A stretch of DNA of 64,000 nucleotides. It comes from Thiobacillus denitrificans ATCC 25259. Lineage in GTDB: Bacteria; Pseudomonadota; Gammaproteobacteria; Burkholderiales; Thiobacillaceae. The stretch's first letter is position 1; each line of letters begins with the position of its first letter. Under the pieces are notes generated by a model. The model saw only the letters and a program-made list of their open reading frames with translations. It was not told where the DNA came from and searched no databases. The stretch spans positions 1-64,000 of the forward strand of contig NC_007404.1 of the NCBI RefSeq assembly GCF_000012745.1. The letters are read 5' to 3'. A program made the translations under genes and the position numbers. Positions 31,407-42,122 of this stretch are shown in pieces.

Positions 31407-32003
31407 TCATTTCGCGCGCCAGACCAGGGTGCGATTGTTCGCCGGCATCGCCACGTCACGTTCGAGACGCAGTCCCTGCGCACGCGCCAAGGCATCGATG
31501 GCCTCGAAGTCGCGCACGCCGGACGCGGGGTCGCGCGCCTTCAGCCAAGCGTCGAAACGCGCGTTGCTCTCGGACGTGTAAGTGCCGCCGTAGTTGAAAG
31601 GACCGTAGACCGCGAGCACGCCGCCCGGCTCGAGCACCGCGCCGACGCCGACGAAAAATTTTTCGACCTCGGGCCAACTCATGATGTGCAGCGTATTGGC
31701 CGAGAACACCGCGTCGTAGCGCGCGCGATGCCAGGAATCGTCGTTGACGTCGAGCGCGATCGGCGGCAGCGCATTGGGCGCCGCGGCGTCGGCCAGCCAT
31801 TGGCGAATACCCGCGTGATGCGCGACGACGTCGGCTGTCTGCCAGCTCAGATGCGGCAGTTCGGGGGCGAAATAGACCGCGTGCTGCCCGGTGCCGCTGC
31901 CGACCTCGAGCACGCGCCGGCGGTCGGCGAACCACTCGCGCAGGACCGCGAGGATCGGTGCGCGGTTCTGCACGCAGGATTCTGCAAAAGGTTTGTCGCT
32001 CAC
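31407..32003 (-). CDS. DUF938 family SAM-dependent methyltransferase
   Basis: The 198-residue protein is a class I methyltransferase of the DUF938 family. The N-terminus is KPFAESCVQNRAPILAVL, motif I is RVLEVGSGTGQHAVYFA and the acidic loop is ALDVND. A conserved segment AVFSANTLHIMSWPEVEKFF follows, then a GPFNYGG motif. The substrate is unknown. The start is GTG at 32003, overlapping the stop of the upstream helicase gene (GTGA), so it is the last gene of the fdx-addB-addA unit. Confidence 0.9.
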   Translation of the reverse strand: MSDKPFAESCVQNRAPILAVLREWFADRRRVLEVGSGTGQHAVYFAPELPHLSWQTADVVAHHAGIRQWLADAAAPNALPPIALDVNDDSWHRARYDAVFSANTLHIMSWPEVEKFFVGVGAVLEPGGVLAVYGPFNYGGTYTSESNARFDAWLKARDPASGVRDFEAIDALARAQGLRLERDVAMPANNRTLVWRAK

Positions 32004-35000
32004 GGGCGTGGCTCCAGGAAGGAAAGCGGGTTGGCGACGTCGGTGTCGACCTCGACCAGGCGGCCGTCGGCGAGCAGCAGCACGGCATGGACCGGTTTGT
32101 GCGGATAGAGCGCGGCGAGCAAGGACCGATAACCGGCGAGTTGCGCGCGATGCGCCTCGGCGAGCGCGGTGTCGGACAGCAAACGGCTCTGCTCGCCCAT
32201 CTTGTAGTCGACGAGCCAGACCGCGTCCTCGCCCTCGACGACGCGGTCGGCGCGCTGCAAGCGCCCGTCGCGGTCGAGCAGCGCGAGCTCGTTGTATGCG
32301 CGCCGATAGCGTGCCGGGTCGAACAGATGCGCGAGTTCCGGCCGCGCGAGGAGGGCGCGTGCCTCGGCTTCGATCCGCGCGTGTTCGCGCTCGAGCCCGA
32401 GATGCATCGCGAGTTCGGCGAGCTTGCGCGGCGCGCCGGGCGGTGCGTGGACCTCGAGACAGGCGTGGAAAAATTCCCCGCTCGCCGCCGCCGCGTTGTG
32501 CCCCGGCGAGGCGACACGGCGGCCGATCGGCGGCGCTTCGATCGGGGTCCGCAGCTCGATGTTGTGCGTCCCTGCCTCGGCGGCGACGGGCAGGTCCGCC
32601 GGCAGGTCGAGCGCGTGCCAGGCCGCTTCGACGCGCTGGACCCAGGCGTTCTTGCCGGCGTCGCCGCTGACGATCAGGGCCTGTTCGGCGCGCGTGAGCG
32701 CGACGTAAAGCAGATTGTCCGCTTCGCGTTCGGCGAGCGTCTTCTCCTCGTCGAACGAGCCCTGTCTGCCCGCGCCGCGCTCGTCCTGTTTGCCGAACAG
32801 CGAAAAATGCAGCGGCGCCGGCGCGTCCGGCGGCCACGGCGCGAGCACGCCGTAGCTTTCGCCGTGCGGACGGTCGCTGCCGCCGAGCAGCCAGACGATG
32901 GGCGCCTCGAGGCCCTTCGCGCCGTGGATGGTCAGGAGCCTGACCGCGTCGGCGCCGTCGGCCGCGAGGCCTTCGTCGGGCGACGCGTCGGCGTCGTCGA
33001 TGAGCGACGCGAGCTCGCGCACGAAGCCGGCGAGCGTCGGATAGCGGCCGGCGTCCTGGGTCAGGGCCAGTTGCATGAAGGCGCGCAGGTTGGCTTCGAC
33101 CTGGGGCCGCCGTGCCGGCGGCACCGCGGCGGCGTAGCGTGCTTCGACGTCCCCTTCGCAATAGATGTGGTCGAGCAGGTCGTGCACCGGCAGCGTGCCG
33201 CAGCGTTCGCGCCAGCGCGGCAGAAGCCGCGCCGCGCGGGCGGCTTCTGCCGTGGCGTGGGGCGCCTCGGCGAGCGCCAGCAGGCGTTCCCAGCCGCGCG
33301 CACCGGCGTCAGGCTGCGGGGCGAACACGCTCAGCAGGTCGTCGTCGCTGCAGTCGAAGATCGGGCTCTTCAGCACGTGTGCGAGCTTGAGGTCGGCGTG
33401 CGGCAGCAGCAGGCATTCGATGAGCGCGACGAGGTCGCGTGCCTCGAGCGCGTTCAACAAGCCGCCGCGGCGCGAGGTGATGTAGGGGATGCGCGCAGCC
33501 TCCAGTTCGCGTTCGTAGACGTGCAGGTGGGTGCGCTTCTTGACCAGTGCGATGACGTCGCGCGGCGCCGCGGCCCGCGACGTGCCCTTGTCGATGACGC
33601 CCCAGCGGCCGAGGATCTCGTCACGCAGGGTACGGGCGAATACGCGGGCCTCTTCGTCGACGACGCGGTCCTCGGCCTCGGTCCGCGCTGTCGTCAAGGG
33701 ATTGCGCAATCCCCCTGCGGTGACCGGCTCGGTTTTCTCGACCTGCAGCGGCAGTACGCGCAGCGCGCCCGGGCGCTCGGCGTTTTGCGGCGCGTGCCGA
33801 TGTTCCGCGAAGCCCGTGACGCCGGCGAACACGGGGTTTAGGGCGGCGACGACAGGCGGCGCGAGCCGCCGCGTCATGTCGGTGCTGAAGCGGGCGGCTT
33901 CGAAATGACTGTGCAGAAAGTCCGTCGCCGCGTCGAAGACGCGTGCCTCGCCGCGGCGAAACCGGTAGATCGCCTGTTTCGGGTCGCCGACCATGAAGAC
34001 CGTCATTTCGCTCCCGCCGCCGCGCGCTTCGAGCAGCCAGGTCGAGAGCGCCTGCCATTGCAGCGGATTGGTGTCCTGGAATTCGTCGAGCAGCAGATGG
34101 CGGTAGCGCGCGTCGAGCTTCATCGCCAGCGCCGGCGCGTATTCCTCGCTCATGAGCAGCTGACAGCCGAGCCACTCCGCGTCGGCGAAGTCGATCACGC
34201 CCTGCCGTCGCTTCGCATCCTGATAAGCCGTGAACAGGGCATGGCCGAGCAGCAGGCCATGGCGATTGAGCTCCCGGATGCGCAAGTCCGTCTGGTGGCG
34301 GGCGAGCGCTTCGAGCGCGTCCTCGACGCTGGCGTAGTCGCGCAAGAACGTGTCGGCCTCGGCGCCGAGCGCGGCGAGTGTCGATGCATTCGCTTTTTTG
34401 GCCAGACGTTCGCCGTCCTTCTTCAGGATCAGTCCGCGCAGCTGCACGACGTCGGCGGCGTCGATCGCTTCACGGATGGCCAGCGCCTTCTTGCGCTCAG
34501 TCTCGCTGCCTTTCTCGAGCGCCTCGCCGAGCCGCCCGACGCGTGCGCGCAGCGCCGGATCGGCCCAGAACGCCGCGACCGGATCGGCGTCGAGCTCGCT
34601 CTGCAGGCAATGCTGCAATTCTCCGAGCGCATAGCCGACCGGGTCGGCCTGATCGCGCGCGAAGGCCTGCCATTCGATGCGCGCGGCGATGAAATTGCGC
34701 AGCAGCGCGCGCAGATTGTGCTCGCCGAGCGAAGCGAGCAGCGCGAGCAGCGCTGCGCCCTCCGGCGAGGCAGGCGCGGCCGCCCAGCGCGCGAACAGGC
34801 GCTCGCGCACCTCGTTCAGCAACTCGCTTTCGCGTTCGAGCAGCGGCGCGCCCCAGGGCAGGCCGGCCTCGAGCGGCGCGCGCTTGAGGAGGTCGAGAAA
34901 CCAGCCGTGAAACGTCGTCACCGTCGGCCCGGGCTGCGCGCTCAGTACCGCTTCGAGCAGTCCGCGCGCGCGTGGCAGCAGCGCGTCGATCTCGTCGGCC

Positions 35001-35269
35001 GGCACCTCGCGTTCGCGCAAAAAAGCGCGCACGGTCGCGTCGTCCGCGAGCGCCAGCACGCGCAGCCATTCGTGCAGGCGATCGGTCATTTCCTGCGCCG
35101 CCTTGCGCGTGAAGGTGATCGCGAGCAGTTCCGACGGCGCCGCGCCGGCGAGCAGCAGGCGCAGCATGCGCGACACGAGAAGCCAGGTCTTGCCGCTGCC
35201 GGCGCAGGCTTCGACGACCGCCGAACGGTTGGGCGAGAGCGCGATGGCGGCGTCGAGCGCTTCACGCAT
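32000..35269 (-). CDS. addA: AddA-like ATP-dependent helicase-nuclease (UvrD/RecB family)
   Basis: The 1089-residue protein has a UvrD-like superfamily 1 helicase core: Walker A VEACAGSGKTWLL near residue 25 and Walker B LLLDEFQDTNPLQWQ. The late motifs are LLTIHGAKGLEAPIVWLLG and NLLYVALTRAEQALIVSG. The C-terminus adds a RecB/PD-(D/E)XK nuclease with VWLVDYKMGEQ. This is the AddA architecture. With the adjacent AddB-like protein it should form a two-subunit nuclease that processes double-strand ends for RecA, replacing RecBCD. The start at 35269 overlaps the addB stop by eight bases. The alternative is a stand-alone RecB-like protein. Confidence 0.88.
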   Translation of the reverse strand: MREALDAAIALSPNRSAVVEACAGSGKTWLLVSRMLRLLLAGAAPSELLAITFTRKAAQEMTDRLHEWLRVLALADDATVRAFLREREVPADEIDALLPRARGLLEAVLSAQPGPTVTTFHGWFLDLLKRAPLEAGLPWGAPLLERESELLNEVRERLFARWAAAPASPEGAALLALLASLGEHNLRALLRNFIAARIEWQAFARDQADPVGYALGELQHCLQSELDADPVAAFWADPALRARVGRLGEALEKGSETERKKALAIREAIDAADVVQLRGLILKKDGERLAKKANASTLAALGAEADTFLRDYASVEDALEALARHQTDLRIRELNRHGLLLGHALFTAYQDAKRRQGVIDFADAEWLGCQLLMSEEYAPALAMKLDARYRHLLLDEFQDTNPLQWQALSTWLLEARGGGSEMTVFMVGDPKQAIYRFRRGEARVFDAATDFLHSHFEAARFSTDMTRRLAPPVVAALNPVFAGVTGFAEHRHAPQNAERPGALRVLPLQVEKTEPVTAGGLRNPLTTARTEAEDRVVDEEARVFARTLRDEILGRWGVIDKGTSRAAAPRDVIALVKKRTHLHVYERELEAARIPYITSRRGGLLNALEARDLVALIECLLLPHADLKLAHVLKSPIFDCSDDDLLSVFAPQPDAGARGWERLLALAEAPHATAEAARAARLLPRWRERCGTLPVHDLLDHIYCEGDVEARYAAAVPPARRPQVEANLRAFMQLALTQDAGRYPTLAGFVRELASLIDDADASPDEGLAADGADAVRLLTIHGAKGLEAPIVWLLGGSDRPHGESYGVLAPWPPDAPAPLHFSLFGKQDERGAGRQGSFDEEKTLAEREADNLLYVALTRAEQALIVSGDAGKNAWVQRVEAAWHALDLPADLPVAAEAGTHNIELRTPIEAPPIGRRVASPGHNAAAASGEFFHACLEVHAPPGAPRKLAELAMHLGLEREHARIEAEARALLARPELAHLFDPARYRRAYNELALLDRDGRLQRADRVVEGEDAVWLVDYKMGEQSRLLSDTALAEAHRAQLAGYRSLLAALYPHKPVHAVLLLADGRLVEVDTDVANPLSFLEPRP

Positions 35270-37877
35270 GCCACATGCCCTTGCGGCACAGGCCGCGCAC
35301 CGCGCAGTACCGGCAGTCGGCCTCGACCCCGCCCGCCGGTAGCGGCGCGCCGGCGGCGAGCGCCGCGAGCAGTTCGGGCAGACGGCGGCTGATTGCGTCG
35401 ACGTCGGTCTCGCCGTCGAGTTCGAGCGGGGCGACGGGCGCTTCGTTGATCGGCAGGTAGGCGGCGCGCGCGTTGCACAGCCAGGCATAGAACGGCAGCT
35501 GCACGGCTTCGTCCGGCATCCTGAGCTTCTTCTTCAGGCCTTGCGCGCTGCCGGTCTTGTAGTCGATCACGGCGAGCGCGTCGCCGCGGCGGTCGACGCG
35601 GTCGACGCGGCCGTGCAGCGTGACTTCGCCGAGGCCGGCGACCGCGACCGCGACCGCGAACTCCGATTCGCTCGACGCATGGCGCCAGCCTTCGCCCGCC
35701 CACTCGAGCCAGGCGTCGACGTAGGCCGGCGCGATCGCGCTCCACTTGCTGCGCCAGGCCGCGGCCGTATACGCGGGCAGCGCCGCGAATTCGGCCTCCG
35801 CGCAGGCGTCGAGCAAGGCCAGCGCCTGCGCGGGATCGTGCGGCGGGTCGCCGTCGTGGAAGCGCTTGAGGATCCGGTGCAGCGCGTTGCCGTAGTCGCT
35901 CTTGTCGAGCGCATCGTCGGCTTCGTCGAGTTCGCGGATGCCGAGTACGGCGCGGGCGAAGAAATGGTAAGGACAATCGAGCAGTGTCTGATAGGCCGTC
36001 GGCGAATAGCGCCGCGGCAGTCGCGCAGCGGGCACGACCGGCGCCGGGCGCGTGCAGCGTCCGGGCAGCGTGCTCGCCCGGGCGGGCGGCTCGCCGATAC
36101 CCTGCTCGGGCAGGGCGCTGCTCCACGCCGCGAGGTGCAGGGCCTGGAGGCGCAGAACGAGCGGCGACGCCGGGTTGGGCTCGTCGTCGTTCCATGCGCG
36201 CCAACTCAGGAGTGCAGGTCCCTGGCCGAGCAATGCGATGAGGTCGGTGACGGCGTCGGCGGCGTCGTCCGCGCTCGTGCGCAGACCGAGCTGGCGGCGC
36301 GTGGCTTGCGAAAACAGGCCCGGCGTGGGTAGTGCGGGCAGGTGACGGGCGTCTGCGCCGATCACCGCGATGGCATCGAAGCTGCGTCCGCGCGCGGCGG
36401 GCAGCGACGTCAACACGATCGGGCTGTCGACGCCGGCGTCGACGAAGCTCGCCGACTCGAGTGCGAGACCGAGCCAGCGCCGCCATTCGTTGAAGTCGTA
36501 TTTTTCGGAGTCTTGCGCGAGATCGCGACCGAGTGCGGCGAGCGTCTCCAACACGCGGGCGCCGGCGGCGTCGGCTTCGAGCGGTGCCCGGGCGGCGAGC
36601 TGGTCGAGGCTGTCGGCGAGTCGCTGCAGCCAGAGCGCGAGCGGGGCGGAGGTGCGGGCAAAACGCTGGCGTGCGTCGAACAGCGAAGCGAGCCATGCGG
36701 GGAGCGCGCCGAACTCCTGCCGCGCAACGCGCTCGATGTCGGCTGCGCCCTGCGCCACCCGCTGGCGGCGCAGCGCGAGTTCGAGCTGCAGAACCTGGTC
36801 CTGGCGGGCGGCTGGATCGTCAAGCACGAAAGGCGACTTGAGCAGGTCGAGCAGCTCGACGTGCGGAAAGTCGCTGGCCACGCATTCGAGCCAGCGGTCG
36901 ACGACCGCGGCGGCGACCGTCGTCGAAAGCGCCCAGCCGGTTTCGTCGGCGACGAGAACGTCGAGGCGTTCGAGCAGCGCGCGTACCCGGCGGGCGGTTT
37001 CGCGGTCGAGCGCGATCAGTGCGAGCGCCTGCCTGCCCGCGCGCAGTTGCGCGGCGACCCAGCTCGCGACGGCGCGCGCCTCCGCTTCAAGATGCGGTGC
37101 GGGCGCCACGGTGATCTGCTCCACCACGGGCGAGTCGGCGAAGCGCGTGGCGAGCGCCGTGGCGCGTGCCTGCAGCGGCGGCTCGGTGGCGAGCCAGGCC
37201 TGCCGCAGGGTCAAGGCGACGGGGTCGTCGGCGTCGCCTTCGTATAGGGTCAGCGGCGCATGGTCGGCGCAACGCGCGAGAAAGGCCTGCTCGCCGCCGC
37301 TGAGCGGGCCGAGCGCGTAGCCGAAGATCGGCCGCGGCGCGCGGGTGAGGTCGGCAGCGAGCGCGTCCAGCGCCGCGGCGTAACGCGCCTGCGGGTCGTC
37401 GCCGCCGGCGTTGAGCGTCCGCCAGACGGCCTCGATGAGCGCGACTTCACGCTCCGGCGAGACGTCCGGCGGAAGGTCGAGGACGGGCTGCCCGGTTGCG
37501 CCCGGCGCGCGCGCGGCCGACAGCTCGTCGATGAGCCGCAGCAATTCGTTCGCCAATGCCCACTTGTCGACCGAACCGAGCCAGTCGCTGTGGCGCAGGG
37601 CCGCGTGCAGCCGCGCGAGTCGACGTGCCTGCGGCTCGGCAGCAGCTTCGGCGAAGCGCTCGGCCCAGGCCTTGAGGGGCGTGATCTGCGGGGCGACGAG
37701 CGCTGCGCGCCCGGCTTCGCGCGCCAGCGCCCGGGCGAAGTCGAGTCCGGCGCGATGGTTGGGGACGAGCACGACGACGCCCGAGAGATCGGGCAGACGA
37801 TCGGCGTAGAGGTCCAGCAGACGGCGGGCGACGCCTTGCAGCGGCGCAGGGCGGCCCGGGGGGAGCGGTCGGCTCAG
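35262..37877 (-). CDS. addB: AddB-like nuclease with Fe-S staple (PD-(D/E)XK)
   Basis: About 871 residues. The N-terminal half resembles a degenerate helicase ([21 protein letters not shown], without a P-loop lysine), as in alphaproteobacterial-type AddB. The C-terminal 250 residues are a PD-(D/E)XK nuclease: [15 protein letters not shown] and [14 protein letters not shown]. Cysteines in LLDCPYHFF and in the terminal [11 protein letters not shown] can ligate the [4Fe-4S] cluster typical of AddB. The start is unclear. CTG at 37877 overlaps the ferredoxin stop (CTGA). An ATG at 37916 in frame adds 13 residues and would overlap the ferredoxin gene by 43 bp. Confidence 0.85.
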   Translation of the reverse strand: MSRPLPPGRPAPLQGVARRLLDLYADRLPDLSGVVVLVPNHRAGLDFARALAREAGRAALVAPQITPLKAWAERFAEAAAEPQARRLARLHAALRHSDWLGSVDKWALANELLRLIDELSAARAPGATGQPVLDLPPDVSPEREVALIEAVWRTLNAGGDDPQARYAAALDALAADLTRAPRPIFGYALGPLSGGEQAFLARCADHAPLTLYEGDADDPVALTLRQAWLATEPPLQARATALATRFADSPVVEQITVAPAPHLEAEARAVASWVAAQLRAGRQALALIALDRETARRVRALLERLDVLVADETGWALSTTVAAAVVDRWLECVASDFPHVELLDLLKSPFVLDDPAARQDQVLQLELALRRQRVAQGAADIERVARQEFGALPAWLASLFDARQRFARTSAPLALWLQRLADSLDQLAARAPLEADAAGARVLETLAALGRDLAQDSEKYDFNEWRRWLGLALESASFVDAGVDSPIVLTSLPAARGRSFDAIAVIGADARHLPALPTPGLFSQATRRQLGLRTSADDAADAVTDLIALLGQGPALLSWRAWNDDEPNPASPLVLRLQALHLAAWSSALPEQGIGEPPARASTLPGRCTRPAPVVPAARLPRRYSPTAYQTLLDCPYHFFARAVLGIRELDEADDALDKSDYGNALHRILKRFHDGDPPHDPAQALALLDACAEAEFAALPAYTAAAWRSKWSAIAPAYVDAWLEWAGEGWRHASSESEFAVAVAVAGLGEVTLHGRVDRVDRRGDALAVIDYKTGSAQGLKKKLRMPDEAVQLPFYAWLCNARAAYLPINEAPVAPLELDGETDVDAISRRLPELLAALAAGAPLPAGGVEADCRYCAVRGLCRKGMWHA

Positions 37878-38197
37878 CGTTCCAGGTATTTGATCTTGTC
37901 CTTGACTCCGGCCCATTCGTCCGCGTCCGGAAGCGGGTCATGGCGCTCGACGATGACCTTCCATGCCTTCGCCAGCTCGGCGTTGAGCGCGATATAGGCG
38001 CGCTGGTCGTCCGGTACGTCGTCCTCGGCGTAGATGGCCTCGACCGGACATTCGGCGACGCACAGCGTGCAGTCGATGCACTCCTCCGGATCGATGGCGA
38101 GGAAGTTGGGGCCTTCGTGAAAGCAGTCCACCGGACAGACATCGACACAATCGGTGTACTTGCACTTCACACAGGCGTCGGTGACAACGTAAGTCAT
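37874..38197 (-). CDS. fdxA: Seven-iron ferredoxin FdxA
   Basis: The 107-residue protein has the ligand pattern of [3Fe-4S][4Fe-4S] ferredoxins like Azotobacter FdI. The spaced cysteines are [20 protein letters not shown] at the N-terminus and [14 protein letters not shown] near residue 45. The C-terminal 45 residues are the usual helical extension. It is a low-potential electron carrier whose partner is not visible here. The AddB-like gene begins at or before its stop, an unexpected coupling of a ferredoxin with DNA repair; AddB carries an Fe-S cluster. It is divergent from trxA across 167 bp. Confidence 0.95.
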   Translation of the reverse strand: MTYVVTDACVKCKYTDCVDVCPVDCFHEGPNFLAIDPEECIDCTLCVAECPVEAIYAEDDVPDDQRAYIALNAELAKAWKVIVERHDPLPDADEWAGVKDKIKYLER

Positions 38198-38364
38198 TCG
38201 TGTTTTCCCAGATTATTGAGGAAAAGCGCGGGTTGCTTGCGCCCCGCGATTTTGATGTAGCATATCGGCACAAAACCGAATTTTCCAGCTTTACCGTCTG
38301 CTTTAGAACTGTCCAGGCCCTGTCCGGCCCCACGTCCCCACCTCATCAATTAGGAGCTTCACCA

Positions 38365-38691
38365 ATGAGCGAACATGTTCATTACATTTCCGACGATTCA
38401 TTCGAACAGGAAGTGCTGCAGGCCGGCGTACCCGTTCTGGTGGACTACTGGGCGGACTGGTGCGGCCCCTGCAAGATGATTTCTCCGATCCTCGACGAAG
38501 TCGCCAAGGAATACGCGGGCAAGCTCAAGGTCTGCAAGCTCAACATCGACGAGAATCAGGCGACGCCTCCCAAGTTCGGCATCCGCGGCATCCCGACCCT
38601 GATGATCTTCAAGAACGGCAACGTCGAAGCGACCAAGGTCGGCGCGCTGTCCAAATCCCAGCTGACCGCTTTCGTCGACAGCAACATCTGA
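38365..38691 (+). CDS. trxA: Thioredoxin
   Basis: The 108-residue protein has the classic active site [15 protein letters not shown] and the cis-proline loop [11 protein letters not shown]. It reduces disulfides of cytosolic proteins, including ribonucleotide reductase and PAPS reductase. A strong TAGGAG lies nine bases before the ATG at 38365. It precedes rho by 114 bp, as in many Proteobacteria, so both may share a transcript. Confidence 0.97.
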   Translation: MSEHVHYISDDSFEQEVLQAGVPVLVDYWADWCGPCKMISPILDEVAKEYAGKLKVCKLNIDENQATPPKFGIRGIPTLMIFKNGNVEATKVGALSKSQLTAFVDSNI

Positions 38692-38805
38692 TCCATGCCC
38701 TGCTCGGACGCATTGCCCCGCGAGCGCTCTAAGCCCGCAGCGTCGTCCGCATCCGTTCCCCCCACACGTCCGGCTCTTTCAAGCGAGCCCAGTCAGGCCT
38801 CCCCC

Positions 38806-40065
<1,260 letters not shown>

Positions 40066-40146
40066 CGCCGCGAAGGAATCGCCTCCCTGTCGCGCCCGCT
40101 CCGGGTCGCACGTGCCGAGGCTCCTCCCTCCGCGAGCGCACACTCC

Positions 40147-40271
40147 GGCGATGGAATTCCTCCTCGACAAGATCCGCGCGACGAAGAACAACGGCGAGTT
40201 CTTCGATTCGATGCGGCGGGGCTGACGCCGGGAAGGAATCGCCTCCCTGTCGCGCCCACTCCGGGTCGCAC
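40147..40271 (+). pseudogene. Duplicated 3' end of rho (rho fragment)
   Basis: The 125 bp from 40147 to 40271 repeat 39987-40111 with three differences (40029/40189, 40071/40231 and 40098/40258), a spacing of exactly 160 bp. The copy reproduces the last codons of rho, its stop and about 45 bp of 3' flank. The first difference is synonymous, so the copy still reads [20 protein letters not shown] and four more residues before TGA (40151-40225). It is not a functional gene. It abuts the rpmE promoter. Confidence 0.9.
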
Positions 40272-40279
40272 CGCAAAGC

Positions 40280-40308
40280 TTGATCAAGCCGGCGGGAGCC
40301 GCTATACT
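40280..40308 (+). promoter_or_regulatory. Sigma-70 promoter of rpmE
   Basis: TTGATC (40280-40285) is followed after 17 bp by TATACT (40303-40308), 37 bp before the rpmE ATG. Both hexamers and spacing are close to consensus. Confidence 0.7.
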
Positions 40309-40345
40309 CCCGCGTTCTCCGAATTCAACCCGCTAAGGAATTGCC

Positions 40346-40552
40346 ATGAAAGCCGGCATCCACCCCGACTACAACGAAGTGACCGTGACCTGCTCGTGCG
40401 GCAACACCTTCGTCACCCGCTCGACGCTCGGCAAACCCGCCCTGCACGTGGAAGTCTGCGCGTCCTGCCATCCGTTCTACACCGGCAAGCAAAAGATCGT
40501 CGACACCGCCGGCCGCGTCGAGAAGTTCCGCCAGCGCTACGGCATGAAGTAA
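40346..40552 (+). CDS. rpmE: Ribosomal protein L31
   Basis: The 68-residue L31 is a late-assembling protein of the large subunit. It begins [22 protein letters not shown] and contains the zinc-ligating set C-x-C near residue 16 and C-x2-C in [11 protein letters not shown]. It is therefore the zinc-binding type, which serves as a zinc reserve. AAGGA precedes the ATG. It has its own promoter and terminator. Confidence 0.97.
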   Translation: MKAGIHPDYNEVTVTCSCGNTFVTRSTLGKPALHVEVCASCHPFYTGKQKIVDTAGRVEKFRQRYGMK

Positions 40553-40586
40553 GCCAGGCGCGCGCCCAGGTCCAGGTACTATGCTC

Positions 40587-40608
40587 AAAGCGGCTTCGGC
40601 CGCTTTTT
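40587..40608 (+). terminator. Rho-independent terminator after rpmE
   Basis: An 8-bp stem (40587-40594 with 40599-40606) is closed by the stable TTCG tetraloop and ends in five T residues. Confidence 0.9.
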
Positions 40609-40667
40609 GCATTGTTGCGGCAAGCCAGCGTTTATCATTGCGTTCCGGACGAATAGATGAGGCAGAT

Positions 40668-42122
40668 GTGACACCCCGAGGGGCTTTCCGCCGTATTGCC
40701 ATGATCCTGGCCGGCGCGCTGGCGCTGAGTCATTGCGCGCAGAATCCCGTGAGCGGCGAGCGCGACTTCGTGCTGCTGTCCGAGCAGCAGGAAGCCGAAA
40801 TGGGCGCGCAGGCGCATCGCGACGTGCTGAAGGAATACGCGGCGCTCGACGCGCCCGAACTGCAGGCCTATGTCGACGCGGTCGGCCAGCGTCTCGCGAA
40901 GCAAAGCCATCGCCCGGGGCTGACCTGGCACTTCACGGTCATCGACAGCCCCGACGTCAACGCCTTCGCATTGCCCGGCGGCTATGTGTACGTCACACGC
41001 GGCATCCTGGCCTATCTGAATTCGGAAGCCGAACTTGCCGGCGTCGTCGGCCACGAGATCGGCCACGTCACCGCGCGCCACGGCGTGCGCCAGCAAAGCG
41101 CCGCCACGGCCGCCGGCCTCGGCACCGTGCTCGGATCGATCCTCGTGCCGGGACTGGACAACCAGGCGGGCGCCTCACTGTTGCAGACGCTCGCGCAGGC
41201 CTGGACCGCCGGGTATGGCCGCGAACACGAACTCGAGGCCGACCGGCTCGGCGCGCAATACCTCGCGAAAACCGGCTACCGGCCCGAGGCGATGATTGAC
41301 GTCATCGGCGTGCTCAAGAACCAGGAACGCTTTGCCGCCGAGAGGGCCAAGCGTGACGGCACCAAGCCGCGCACCTACCACGGCACCTTCGATACGCACC
41401 CGAGCAACGACAAGCGTCTGCAGCAGGTGGTGAACGAGGCGAAGCGCTATCGGGTCGCGGCGCCGCGCGAGGGGCGCAGCGAGTATCTCGAGAAGATCGC
41501 CGGCGTCTACTTCGGCGACAGCCCCGAGCAGGGGCTCGTCCGCGACAACCTGCTGGTGCACGAGAAACTCGGCCTGGCGATGCAATTTCCGCCCGCGTGG
41601 CATGTGCAGAACCATCCCGACCGGGTGGCAGCGACGAGCCCCGGCGGCGACGCGATGATCGAGATCCTGGCCGGGCCGCGGAACGCGCGACCGCTCGACA
41701 CGCTGAAGAAGGGCATCCGGCTCGATCCCGGCGCGCGCTACGACAGCGGCAACCTCGGCGGCTTCCCCGCGGCGTTTGCCGCCGGTGCCCAGCAGGGTAG
41801 GCCGGTCGTCGTCGCCGCCGTGGTGTTCAAGGACAGGCAGTACCTGATCGCCGGCATGACGCGGGACAAAACCGCCTACCAGAAGCAACGCGGTACCCTG
41901 CGCGCGGCGATCAACAGCTTCCGCGAGACGACCGGCGCCGACAGGGCGCGTGCGCGTCCCTATCGCCTGAAGCTCGTGACGGCCAAGCACGGCACGACGA
42001 TGGCCGAAGTCGCGCGGCAGAGTCCGCTCGGCGCCGACGGCGAGAGCCAGTTGCGCCTCATGAACGACCTCTATCCCGGCGGCGAGCCCAAGGCGGGCCA
42101 GCGCCTCAAAGTTGTCGACTGA
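40668..42122 (+). CDS. M48 family metallopeptidase lipoprotein
   Basis: The 484-residue protein has an N-terminal lipoprotein signal (RRIAMILAGALALSHC; lipobox A-L-S-H-C) and so is tethered to a membrane in the periplasm. The peptidase motif is GHEIGHVTARHG (HExxH zinc site) with the third ligand in EHELEADRLG. This matches the BepA/LoiP-type M48B proteases that assist outer-membrane quality control. The C-terminal 60 residues have a LysM-like look (HGTTMAEVARQSPLG...AGQRLKVVD). GTG at 40668 is chosen because GAGG precedes it at good spacing; ATG 40701 is the alternative. Confidence 0.9.
   Translation: MTPRGAFRRIAMILAGALALSHCAQNPVSGERDFVLLSEQQEAEMGAQAHRDVLKEYAALDAPELQAYVDAVGQRLAKQSHRPGLTWHFTVIDSPDVNAFALPGGYVYVTRGILAYLNSEAELAGVVGHEIGHVTARHGVRQQSAATAAGLGTVLGSILVPGLDNQAGASLLQTLAQAWTAGYGREHELEADRLGAQYLAKTGYRPEAMIDVIGVLKNQERFAAERAKRDGTKPRTYHGTFDTHPSNDKRLQQVVNEAKRYRVAAPREGRSEYLEKIAGVYFGDSPEQGLVRDNLLVHEKLGLAMQFPPAWHVQNHPDRVAATSPGGDAMIEILAGPRNARPLDTLKKGIRLDPGARYDSGNLGGFPAAFAAGAQQGRPVVVAAVVFKDRQYLIAGMTRDKTAYQKQRGTLRAAINSFRETTGADRARARPYRLKLVTAKHGTTMAEVARQSPLGADGESQLRLMNDLYPGGEPKAGQRLKVVD

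Noticed and set aside
37940..38260. Plus-strand frame opposite the ferredoxin
   Set aside because: Antisense shadow; the ferredoxin cysteine pattern on the other strand is decisive.
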